DNA of 22,508 bases. Source: Holdemanella sp. Its GTDB lineage: Bacteria; Bacillota_I; Bacilli_A; Erysipelotrichales; Erysipelotrichaceae. The notes under the pieces were generated by a model. It saw only the letters and a list, made by a program, of their open reading frames with translations, was not told where the DNA came from and ran no database searches. The position numbers and the translations under genes were made by a program. Shown one piece after another: positions 15,006 through 21,332 of the stretch; the stretch's first letter is position 1; the number at the start of each line of letters is the position of its first letter. Where the stretch lies: contig JABUSD010000256.1 in NCBI GenBank assembly GCA_021442845.1, forward strand, positions 1 through 22,508, given 5' to 3'.

Positions 15006-15034
15006 AAACTACCACATTTATAAGAGCGTGTCAA
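15006..15034 (-). promoter_or_regulatory. Possible promoter of the DUF308 gene
   Basis: Perfect TTGACA (15029-15034), 17-nt spacer, TAGTTT (15006-15011), which is a weak -10. The leader to the ATG at 14951 would be about 48 nt. The rest of the 171-nt gap between the DUF308 gene and fba holds only the fba terminator. Confidence 0.4.
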
Positions 15035-15064
15035 AGCACAATATTAAAAATGAGACGGTTCCTC

Positions 15065-15096
15065 AAAAAAAAAGAGATTACTTGTTTGTAACCTCT
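15065..15096 (-). terminator. Intrinsic terminator after fba
   Basis: Minus-strand AGAGGTTAC, loop AAACAA, GTAATCTCT (9 positions with one G-T pair) followed by a run of eight further T. It lies 26 nt beyond the fba stop. Confidence 0.85.
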
Positions 15097-15122
15097 TCTA
15101 TAATTCAATTCAGATTATTGTA

Positions 15123-15989
15123 TTAAGCTTTACCAGCGCATCCGAAGAATTCAGTATTCATCTTTTCTACTTTAGCCTGAATAGCAGCTGTTCCAGGAGC
15201 TAAAAGTTTACGTGGGTCGTAACCTTTACCTTGCTGATCTTTACCAGCTTCTACATAAGCACGTGTAGCAGCAGCGAATTCTAACTGTAATTCAGTGTTA
15301 ACGTTAACTTTAGAAACACCTAATGAGATAGCTTTCTTAACTTGTTCGCTAGGGATTCCAGAACCACCGTGTAATACTAATGGTTTACCGTTAGTTGATT
15401 CCTGGATCTTAGCTAACTGATCAAAGCTTAATCCAGCCCAGTTAGCAGGATATTTACCGTGGATGTTTCCGATTCCAGCAGCTAGGAAGTCTACACCTAA
15501 TCCAGCAATTACTCCACATTCTTCAGGAGATGCTAATTCACCAGATGAAACGACACCGTCTTCTTCACCACCGATTCCACCAACTTCACATTCAATAGAG
15601 ATTCCTTTTGAGTGAGCTAATGCGATTAATTCTTTTGATTTTTCTAAGTTTTCTTCAAATGGGAAGTGTGATCCGTCGAACATGATTGAAGTGAATCCAG
15701 CTTCGATACAAGCTTTTGCACCAGCATATGAACCGTGGTCTAAGTGGATAGCTACAGGAACTGTAATTCCTAAGTTATCGTGGATTTCTTTTACCATTGC
15801 CACAACATTCTTATAACCTTGCATGTATTTTCCAGCACCTTCAGATACACCTAAGATAACTGGAGAGTTTGTAGCTTGGCATCCTTTTAAGATAGCGATG
15901 ATCCATTCCATGTTGTTAATGTTGAATGGTGGAACGGCATAGTGCCCTTCATGAGCTTTGTTGATCATTTCAGCAGCAGATACTAACAT
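15123..15989 (-). CDS. fba: Class II fructose-1,6-bisphosphate aldolase
   Basis: Glycolytic, zinc-dependent aldolase that splits fructose-1,6-bisphosphate into dihydroxyacetone phosphate and glyceraldehyde-3-phosphate. It has 288 residues, the length of the Bacillus FbaA-like class IIA/B enzymes. The active-site series is D84 and H85 (IHLDHGSY), E135 (IECEVGGIGGEEDG), H177 (IGNIHGKYP) and H207 (LVLHGGSGIP), with the phosphate-binding stretch VSKVNVNTELQ. AAGGAGG lies upstream at a rather long 11-nt spacing. Codon use is highly biased, as in ribosomal protein genes, consistent with high expression. A tagatose-bisphosphate aldolase is the main alternative, but the length and isolated context favour fba. 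Confidence 0.93.
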   Translation of the reverse strand: MLVSAAEMINKAHEGHYAVPPFNINNMEWIIAILKGCQATNSPVILGVSEGAGKYMQGYKNVVAMVKEIHDNLGITVPVAIHLDHGSYAGAKACIEAGFTSIMFDGSHFPFEENLEKSKELIALAHSKGISIECEVGGIGGEEDGVVSSGELASPEECGVIAGLGVDFLAAGIGNIHGKYPANWAGLSFDQLAKIQESTNGKPLVLHGGSGIPSEQVKKAISLGVSKVNVNTELQLEFAAATRAYVEAGKDQQGKGYDPRKLLAPGTAAIQAKVEKMNTEFFGCAGKA

Positions 15990-16027
15990 AATTCAATTTT
16001 CCTCCTTATTTAGAATTATACGTCTAT

Positions 16028-16056
16028 ATTGTATAACTTTTTTTATGATTTTTAAA
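16028..16056 (-). promoter_or_regulatory. Promoter of fba
   Basis: TTTAAA (16051-16056), 17-nt spacer, TACAAT (16028-16033), in the 70-nt gap between dnaI and fba. I see no terminator hairpin for dnaI in this gap, so some read-through into fba is possible. Confidence 0.45.
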
Positions 16057-16059
16057 GTA

Positions 16060-16959
16060 TTAACGTCGCGATTTTCCTTTTAATGAAATTTCATTGCATA
16101 ATGACTGGATTCGATTTCGAACACGGTTGGCTGGTACCTTCCCGTTTTTCACATCCTTATTTGTATATCGCATTTCCAGTTCATCTAATGAATAGTTTGA
16201 TGTGAAATACGTTTTCTTCTTATTGTCATCACGATAGGCAAGAATCGTATAGATGATAGTATCCCTTTGCCATTCACTGATGGCTTCTGAACCGATATCA
16301 TCAAGGATTAAGATATCGCTTCGCTGGATTTCCTGCATGATGTCCCTTTGATACTGGTTATCATCAAAATTGTTTCGGATATCCTGAATCAGACTCGGTA
16401 CATGCATGAAGCATACCTTCCTATCCTTTTTGGCATAGTGATTGACTAAGCCTTTCATCAGATAGGATTTGCCTACACCTGGCTGTCCATAGAGATAGAT
16501 TCCTTTTTCATCTTCAATAGAATTTGTAACCTTATCATAGACCATTAAATATTCCTTATATTCATTCACTAGTGTAAATTTCCATAAATCGATAAGTAAA
16601 TCTTCCTTTGACATATAGGAATAGTTTGTCAGATTCTCTCTATGTTTAATCTTATCATCCTCTATCTTTTTATATTCACAAGGAACCATACAATCGCATA
16701 GATAGCCAGTTTCATCCATATATAGAGCTTTTGTATATCCCTTCTGTGCATTTGGGCATGCAATGATTCCAGGGCATACATGACAGCGATTCATATGTTC
16801 TTTCCAGATCTGGAAATCACTTAGATTCTTCTTTAAAAAGGATACATCCAGATTATTCTCTACTAAAAAGTTTTTTACTTTGATATTACTTAATAATGCA
16901 TCTATTTCCTTCTTTTCATATTCACTCATCGCTTTTGTCTGGGGAAATGTAAAGTTCAT
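16060..16959 (-). CDS. dnaI: Primosomal protein DnaI (helicase loader)
   Basis: AAA+ ATPase of 299 residues that loads the replicative helicase onto DNA in Firmicutes. The N-terminal zinc-binding domain is marked by C59, C62, C68, C88, C90 and C94 (RCHVCPGIIACP and YLCDCMVPCEY). The AAA+ domain has Walker A GQPGVGKS at 158-165, Walker B ILILDDIG at 216-223, and a sensor-like TYFTSNYSLDEL. It ends with the family's arginine-rich RVRNRIQSLCNEISLKGKSRR. Its ATG directly follows the stop codon of the upstream dnaB-type gene with no intervening base, as expected for the coupled dnaB-dnaI pair. Confidence 0.94.
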   Translation of the reverse strand: MNFTFPQTKAMSEYEKKEIDALLSNIKVKNFLVENNLDVSFLKKNLSDFQIWKEHMNRCHVCPGIIACPNAQKGYTKALYMDETGYLCDCMVPCEYKKIEDDKIKHRENLTNYSYMSKEDLLIDLWKFTLVNEYKEYLMVYDKVTNSIEDEKGIYLYGQPGVGKSYLMKGLVNHYAKKDRKVCFMHVPSLIQDIRNNFDDNQYQRDIMQEIQRSDILILDDIGSEAISEWQRDTIIYTILAYRDDNKKKTYFTSNYSLDELEMRYTNKDVKNGKVPANRVRNRIQSLCNEISLKGKSRR

Positions 16960-18087
16960 CTAGCTTTCTCCTTTCATTTTCTTCTGTTTTAACAATAGCT
17001 GTTCCAAATAAGCATCATCTGCCTTTTCCTCTGGTGTTTCATTATACCATTCCGGCAAGGCGGATTTTGCTTCCTTTTTCTTCTTAGTCTGGCTGATTGC
17101 CTTTTCATAGGTATCAACTTTATTGCGTGACCATGCCGAAGCAATCGCTTCGACATAATTTCGGTTAAATCCATTATTGGATGTATTCAATACATAATCA
17201 ATCAGGACATTGATGACTTCATTGACAAATCCATATTTTGTACATAAATCCGATACAAGCTTCTTCTCCGAAGCCGATAATGGTGCTTTCTGCTTGCTGG
17301 ATAAAAACTGGATTGGTGGCATCGCATATGGATTCTTATACTGTTTAGCCTGTGGTACCTTTCTTAGAATCAGATCGTTATGCAGATTTTCAAAATTGAT
17401 TTCCCTTGTGTTTGGATTTGTATTCTTCTGCACAAGCTTTTTCATATCGTTTTCACTTACACCAAATATATTGGCAAATTCTGCGATTTTCATCAGATTC
17501 TCTTTGGTGCGTAGAATCGGTGGAAAGATAAAATCCATATTCTTTAAAAATAAGTCAAAATCAAATGGATATTCCCCTTTCCAGTTCTCCGTCACCCTGG
17601 CATGATCGAACTGGTTTTCCTGGATATCATTCCATGTTGACAGCAGATTGATATCAAAACTTTCCGATACATCCACCATTCCCTGATTCTTTTCCTTTAA
17701 GAATATATTTTTTACCGATTCAAAATAGCTGGCTCCTTTTTCCTTCAGGAATAGACGAGCATAGGAATCGTGTTTTAAAAACGCCTCCGGTGTCTTTGGT
17801 GGAAGCATATTCAATAGCCATGTCTTATCCTTTGTATTGAAATATGTCTTCATTAGACCAAACTGTTCTAATGTCTTTCGATTCTTTTCAAATAAGCCTT
17901 CATTCAATAAGCTGATCTGAATCAGATGTTCTAAATCGGTATGCATTCCATCCATGGAACATAAAACATGATAGAGTGTATAGGCATTCTTCTTAATCAA
18001 AGGAAGATACAACAAAGTCATGACTTTTTCATCTATATTGGTTAATGTGCTTTTCTTTTCAATTTTTATCTTTTCACTTAACTCCAT
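16960..18087 (-). CDS. dnaB: Replication initiation and membrane attachment protein DnaB (DnaB/DnaD family)
   Basis: Firmicutes-type DnaB, a co-loader that helps DnaI deliver the helicase; not the E. coli helicase of the same name. It has 375 residues. The N-terminal winged-helix part (about 1-110) includes DEKVMTLLYLPLIKKNAYTLYHVL. The C-terminal DDBH2 domain around 275-330 has the diagnostic NRNYVEAIASAWSR, matching the YxxxIAxxW motif. It is shorter than the B. subtilis protein (about 470 residues), mainly in the middle and C-terminus. It overlaps the coaE stop by 10 nt and abuts dnaI, the order coaE-dnaB-dnaI being that of Bacillus apart from a missing nrdR. Confidence 0.88.
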   Translation of the reverse strand: MELSEKIKIEKKSTLTNIDEKVMTLLYLPLIKKNAYTLYHVLCSMDGMHTDLEHLIQISLLNEGLFEKNRKTLEQFGLMKTYFNTKDKTWLLNMLPPKTPEAFLKHDSYARLFLKEKGASYFESVKNIFLKEKNQGMVDVSESFDINLLSTWNDIQENQFDHARVTENWKGEYPFDFDLFLKNMDFIFPPILRTKENLMKIAEFANIFGVSENDMKKLVQKNTNPNTREINFENLHNDLILRKVPQAKQYKNPYAMPPIQFLSSKQKAPLSASEKKLVSDLCTKYGFVNEVINVLIDYVLNTSNNGFNRNYVEAIASAWSRNKVDTYEKAISQTKKKKEAKSALPEWYNETPEEKADDAYLEQLLLKQKKMKGES

Positions 18088-18683
18088 CGTATCCTCCCTT
18101 TCTGTAATTCTTCTTTGATTGTATATCTTAAATCATCAATAGAACCATTGTTGGTAATGATGACATCACTCAACTTTCTTTTCAAAGCAGGATCCCATTG
18201 ATTTCTTAATCGTTCTAATGCTTTATCTTTAGGAATATTTCTTCCTTTCTGAAGTCTTTGAAGGGCAATGTCTTCATCGCATAAGACACACCATACTTCA
18301 TCAAATTCATTCTGTCTGCCACTTTCAAACAAAATAGGCACTTCAACAAAGACGATGGAACTATCCTGTTTTTTTACCCATTTGTTGATTTCTTTAAAGA
18401 TCAATGGATGAAGAATGGATTCAATCTCATGTTTCTTATCTGGATTTGAGAATATGATACTTGCCATATGGGCTTTGTTGATATTTCCATTATCATCTAA
18501 GTGAATATACTCCAGTTTGACTAGTCTTTTATAACCTTCATTTCCTTTGATCAATAGTTCTCTATTTACTTCATCACAGTCGATGACTGGATAGTTTTCC
18601 TTTAATATGGAACAGGCCATACTCTTACCTGAACCCATTGAACCTGTAAGAGCGATTACTTTCTTTTCTGACAATGCAGGCAT
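18078..18683 (-). CDS. coaE: Dephospho-CoA kinase
   Basis: Last step of coenzyme A synthesis, phosphorylating the 3' hydroxyl of dephospho-CoA. It has 201 residues, the normal length. Walker A is GSMGSGKS at 14-21 after KKVIALT, with the family motifs VIDCDEVNRELL, HPLIFKEINKW, VFVEVPILFESG and LRNQWDPALKRKLSDVIITNNG. ATG 18683 is preceded by AAAGGGGG at good spacing, which fixes the start although it overlaps the mutM 3' end by 28 nt. The mutM-coaE order is conserved in Bacillus relatives. Confidence 0.95.
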   Translation of the reverse strand: MPALSEKKVIALTGSMGSGKSMACSILKENYPVIDCDEVNRELLIKGNEGYKRLVKLEYIHLDDNGNINKAHMASIIFSNPDKKHEIESILHPLIFKEINKWVKKQDSSIVFVEVPILFESGRQNEFDEVWCVLCDEDIALQRLQKGRNIPKDKALERLRNQWDPALKRKLSDVIITNNGSIDDLRYTIKEELQKGRIRWS

Positions 18684-19051
18684 ATGTATGTCCCCCTTTG
18701 TGAAACGACTTTTTTAACGATAGGAAAACCACAGATAGGACATGGCTGATCCTTTCTGGTATGAACCTGTAAGCTTAGCTGGAAGCGTCCTGTAACACCG
18801 AGTGACGATGTATAGGAACGGATGGTTGTTCCACCTAGCTCCATGGCTTCTGTGATGATCCTTTTGGCGTGGTAGACAAGCTTCTCACAATCCTTTCTGG
18901 AAAGACGGCTTGCTCTGGTTCTTGGATCCAACTGGCAGGAAAAACAGATTTCATCACAATATATATTCCCGATTCCAGCCATGATAGACTGATCCAATAG
19001 AATCGACTTTAAATTCCTTTGTGATGCATGGATGGATTGATAAAGAAAGGT
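18656..19051 (-). pseudogene. mutM: Formamidopyrimidine-DNA glycosylase, C-terminal part only
   Basis: Repair glycosylase/AP lyase for 8-oxoguanine; only about the last 130 residues are present. Visible are the helix-two-turn-helix region LLDQSIMAGIGNIYCDEICF, the loop GGTTIRSYTSSLGVTGRFQ, and the zinc finger CPICG...RGTYICLHCQ (four cysteines) near the end. The catalytic N-terminus (normally PELPEVE, with Pro2 as nucleophile) and the beta-sandwich domain are missing. Upstream of about TFLYQSIHASQ the frame stays open to 19378, but the translation (QEKKKKKN, then unrelated sequence) is a chance reading through GC-rich DNA that codes on the opposite strand. The gene is therefore cut at a sequence junction near 19,040-19,060. 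It overlaps coaE, the expected downstream neighbour. Outside this assembly the gene is probably intact. Confidence 0.88.
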
Positions 19052-19543
19052 ACTGTTTTTCTTCTTTTTCTTCTCCTGCTGTGGGGCGGATTTCCGGCTC
19101 TGGCCTGTGAGGAGAAACCTCATATGCTGGACGGGCCCGGGAGTGTCTATGAACCCTCTCCCCTTTCTACCAGTGAGGCCAAGCACCAACTCTGGATGGC
19201 TATGACCTGCCGGTCCCAGTGGGATCTGGTCCAAAGCCGGAGAGGCCCTGTGCAATTTGCCGTAACAAATCTGGATGAAGACGGACAAGTGGAAATCCTG
19301 GCCGTGGCCCCGGAGGAAGGAATCATCTACGGCTATGAGGTCCAGGCAGAAAAAGGGGAAATGGAGAAAATCCCCCAAGCGAAGTTGGATGGTCTTTTAA
19401 TGGGCTGCCCGAAATCTCCAGCCTGGTTCACTATTCCCTTGGAACACCGGGAAACCTGGCTGGAAAGCAACCCCTCCCACAATATCTATATGCTCCTGGA
19501 CAGCTATGAGATTTTTGCCGGGAGGAAAAATGGGTTTGGCTAA
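19028..19543 (+). CDS. Exported protein of unknown function, start uncertain
   Basis: A reading frame of 171 residues from ATG 19028. A signal peptide is clear: a short basic start IKKG, then VFLLFLLLLWGGF, and an ALA cleavage-type site before CEEKP. The mature part contains GPVQFAVTNLDEDGQVEILAVAPE, a D-x-D-x-DG-like segment of the VCBS/FG-GAP kind, and ends ...MLLDSYEIFAGRKNGFG. I do not recognise the family. The first few codons lie in DNA that is antisense to mutM, and no good Shine-Dalgarno sequence precedes ATG 19028 or the in-frame TTG 19037, so the true start belongs to DNA lost at the junction. It is followed after 11 nt by a second exported protein on the same strand. Codons are GC-rich, unlike the first 19 kb. 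Confidence 0.6.
   Translation: MDGLIKKGTVFLLFLLLLWGGFPALACEEKPHMLDGPGSVYEPSPLSTSEAKHQLWMAMTCRSQWDLVQSRRGPVQFAVTNLDEDGQVEILAVAPEEGIIYGYEVQAEKGEMEKIPQAKLDGLLMGCPKSPAWFTIPLEHRETWLESNPSHNIYMLLDSYEIFAGRKNGFG
19037..19061. other. Composition and gene-content junction
   Basis: Left of here is AT-rich Firmicutes sequence coding for mutM on the minus strand; right of here is GC-rich sequence coding on the plus strand for a signal peptide. The exact point cannot be fixed, because the AAAGAAAGG/T-rich stretch suits both sides. No inverted repeats, target-site duplication or integrase gene are visible. Confidence 0.8.
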
Positions 19544-19554
19544 AAGGAGGAACT

Positions 19555-20244
19555 ATGAAAAGAAAGAATGTCTGGAAGCGGATGGCCTGTCTGTGCCTGA
19601 TGCTCTTTCTGACCGGTATTTCCGGACTCGCCGGGGCTTTTGACGGAAAAGACGCCTATGACCGGGAACTGGACACGCTGTATGCCATGATCCAAGAAGG
19701 CAACGGTTATGTTCCCTTCGGGGAGGAACGGGACGACCTGATGGCCGTCTGGGAAGGCGTGCGGGAGCTGTCCCCGGCCCAGTATCAGCTGATGGACTGC
19801 AACGGGGACGGAGAGCCGGAGCTGATAACTGGCCAGGATAACCGGATTACCAACCTGTTCACTATCCGTAAGGGCCGGATTCACCGGGTATTCAGTGGTT
19901 TTTACCGGAATGCCTGGTATTATCTGGGAAACGGACGGTTCCTGAATCAGGGATCCGGAGGCGCCAGCATGGCCCTGCTCGGGGAATACTATCTGGACGG
20001 GGACGGGAATCTGGTATGCGAAAACTATTATTTCACCCACTGGAATCCGGATGTGGAAAAAGTGGAGGTGTACTGGAACACCATAGGAGTTCCGGACAGG
20101 GCCCGGTCGGAGAAACAGGACATGACTCCGGACCAGTTCCAGAAACTCCAGGAAACACTAATGGGCAAAGTGAAAAAACTGTCCTGGCAATCCCTGGCCC
20201 AATACGGCAAAGAAAGCCAGAAATCCGGCGCTGAGGAAGGGTAA
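19555..20244 (+). CDS. Exported protein with DxNxDG segment, unknown function
   Basis: A 229-residue protein. The signal peptide is MKRKNVWKRMACLCLMLFLTGISGLAGAF with a likely cut after LAG or GAF. The mature part has LMDCNGDGEPELITGQDN, a calcium-binding-like DxNxDGxxE segment followed by a strand, and YLDGDGNLVCENYYF, a second D-x-D-G-N loop. SGGASMALLGEYY lies between them, and a lysine-rich helical C-terminus ends GKESQKSGAEEG. AAAGGAGG lies 4 nt before the ATG, a strong ribosome binding site, and the gene follows the previous one by 11 nt, so the two form an operon. The two proteins share the same plan (signal peptide, D-rich loop, mixed strands) but are not obvious duplicates. I cannot assign a function. 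The stop is about 10 nt before a second possible break. Confidence 0.75.
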   Translation: MKRKNVWKRMACLCLMLFLTGISGLAGAFDGKDAYDRELDTLYAMIQEGNGYVPFGEERDDLMAVWEGVRELSPAQYQLMDCNGDGEPELITGQDNRITNLFTIRKGRIHRVFSGFYRNAWYYLGNGRFLNQGSGGASMALLGEYYLDGDGNLVCENYYFTHWNPDVEKVEVYWNTIGVPDRARSEKQDMTPDQFQKLQETLMGKVKKLSWQSLAQYGKESQKSGAEEG

Positions 20245-20254
20245 TCTTTTTTCA

Positions 20255-20602
20255 TCCGACTACGTCCAACAGGTATATGGAACACCGACAGAGGTCGAGA
20301 CAAAGCATCATCCTCTTTGGAACGGCGAAGTTACGGAATACGAATATGGAGATTCCTGCGAATTAACATTCGTTGATGGCTATGCGCGCCACATCGAAGT
20401 CTCCCGTCACAATGGCATCAAAACAGCTGCAGGCATCGAAGTCGGTTCCTCACTCGACGCGGTAAAAGCAGCCTATGGCGAACCAGACAAGATTCGCGGT
20501 GATAAATACATCTATGACTGCGACAGCGACAAAAGCATCGGTCTCGTCTTCGAGATTGAGAACAATAAAGTCGATGATATGGAAATCGGCTACTTGGACT
20601 AA
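20255..20602 (+). pseudogene. 3' fragment of a probable exported-protein gene (no start)
   Basis: An open frame of 115 codons with protein-like composition but no ATG, GTG or TTG start; upstream it runs open back to a TGA at 20171 in a frame that is only the shadow of the previous gene. The translation runs from SDYVQQVYGTPTEVETKHH through ELTFVDGYARHIEVSRH and GIEVGSSLDAVKAAYGEPDK to GLVFEIENNKVDDMEIGYLD. The pattern (a GxP turn after a helix, VGSSLDxVKxxYGxPD, then a strand giving F.IENNKV) is that of small exported proteins with repeated VGDS...YGxPD modules. This looks like the last one and a half modules. Either the 5' part was deleted or a second sequence junction lies at about 20,245-20,255. 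Two terminal hairpins follow. Confidence 0.6.
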
Positions 20603-20672
20603 CCTGTAGTACGGCTGTGCCGGCCCGGGGTATCCCCTACAACGCCAGGCGTTGACATCAAGATTTCCACAT

Positions 20673-20719
20673 AAAAAAAGGGGAACGGAATTATCGAAAA
20701 CTCCGTTCCCCTATTTTTT
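20673..20719. terminator. Strong bidirectional intrinsic terminator
   Basis: GGGGAACGGA (20680-20689) and TCCGTTCCCC (20702-20711) form a perfect 10-bp GC-rich stem with a 12-nt loop. There is an A run on the left and a T run on the right, so it can end transcription from both the plus-strand fragment and the minus-strand units to its right. Confidence 0.88.
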
Positions 20720-20829
20720 ATGCCTTGTTCCGTCACCTTTTTTGATGAGACGATTATGTTATAGCCTCACCGCCTGGTAATGCCTATAAATGGCAATAAA
20801 ATGAGTTCCTCCTACTTACTTTTTTTCTG
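20673..20829 (-). ncRNA. Candidate small transcript with tiny reading frame
   Basis: A perfect extended -10 (TGTTATAAT, 20836-20844) predicts a start near 20829. Then comes AGGAGG (20808-20813). A frame at 20802-20767 follows 5 nt later but begins ATT, with an in-frame TTG two codons on: (ILL)PFIGITRR then TGA. The unit ends at the GC-rich terminator at 20680-20711, giving about 150 nt. No larger gene uses this promoter. It could be a leader peptide or small RNA, a remnant of a deleted gene, or chance. No -35 box is evident. Confidence 0.3.
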
Positions 20830-21007
20830 GAATCAATTATAACAGCAGCAGTTTACAACTTTTTGAACAAATAAATATCGCATAACCACACTTTGAAGTA
20901 TAGATTTAAATACCTCCCTACTGATTGTCCAGTAAAGAGGGTACCTATTACAAAAGTCGGATTCTGCCTACGTCAATTCTCTTTCCCACTTCCACATAAA
21001 CGGGGCG
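20720..21007. other. Intergenic region
   Basis: This 288-nt AT-rich gap holds the promoter and tiny frame described for the minus strand. To the right of 20860 I see no gene, repeat or tRNA-like fold. It serves as the long 3' flank of the repeat-peptide gene, whose nearest terminator is the hairpin at 20680-20711. Confidence 0.5.
20836..20844 (-). promoter_or_regulatory. Extended -10 promoter element
   Basis: Minus-strand TGTTATAAT, a full TGnTATAAT match. The -35 position at 17 nt reads AAAAAG, so activity would depend on the extended element. Confidence 0.45.
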
Positions 21008-21304
21008 CTACCATGCCGGAGCTGCTGGATAATCCCTATTTTCTGAATAGGTATGCAGCATTTCTCCTGTGCCAGGTGCGTTCTGGCTATACGGGACAAC
21101 AGCAGCCAGATAGTCTCCGTTTTCCGAATAGGTATGCGATACCGGACCCATAGTGTGCGCTTTCTGGGCATAGGGAACGACCGCTGCCGGATAATCCCCG
21201 TTTTCTGAATATACCGGAGATGCCGGTGCCGCAGCCAAAGCCATCCCAGCAGCACTCATAACAGAAATAGATAAAGCAATAACGACTTTTTTCATTTTCA
21301 TCAT
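21008..21304 (-). CDS. Small exported protein with three 27-residue repeats
   Basis: A 98-residue protein from ATG 21304, chosen because AAGGAG lies 6 nt upstream; ATG 21301 is nearly as good. The signal peptide MKKVVIALSISVMSAAGMALA precedes a mature part made of repeats: YSENGDYPAAVVPYAQKA, then YSENGDYLAAVVPYSQNA, each followed by a variable stretch ending HT, and a third, cut-short YSENRDYPAAPAW. The period is exactly 27 residues (81 nt). Aromatic and acidic residues alternate with proline; there are no cysteines and no membrane segment beyond the signal. I do not recognise the family. It begins 28 nt after the secreted esterase gene on the same strand, so the two are probably cotranscribed. 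Confidence 0.65.
   Translation of the reverse strand: MMKMKKVVIALSISVMSAAGMALAAAPASPVYSENGDYPAAVVPYAQKAHTMGPVSHTYSENGDYLAAVVPYSQNAPGTGEMLHTYSENRDYPAAPAW
21011..21211 (-). repeat. 81-nt tandem repeat inside the small exported protein
   Basis: Units begin at the tyrosine codons at 21211, 21130 and 21049 (minus strand). Two are full 81-nt units and the third is truncated after 39 nt by the TAG stop. The conserved core in each encodes YSEN-x-DY-x-AA. Confidence 0.8.
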
Positions 21305-21332
21305 TCTCTTCTCCTTCAATTTCTTACAAGCC

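Noticed and set aside
18656..19378. 240-residue frame including the mutM end as one gene
   Set aside because: The part upstream of about residue 110 has low-complexity KKKKK and unrelated sequence, while the opposite strand codes for a convincing exported protein there. The long frame is a chance fusion across the junction.
19540..20040. Minus-strand frame of 166 residues
   Set aside because: It is the mirror of the exported-protein gene at 19555-20244, which has a signal peptide and a strong ribosome binding site; GC-rich DNA often leaves antisense frames open.
20641..20653. AACGCCAGGCGTT palindrome as an integron attC or recombination core
   Set aside because: The flanks do not fit the RYYYAAC and GTTRRRY core pattern, no integrase is nearby, and it is only a 6-bp inverted repeat.
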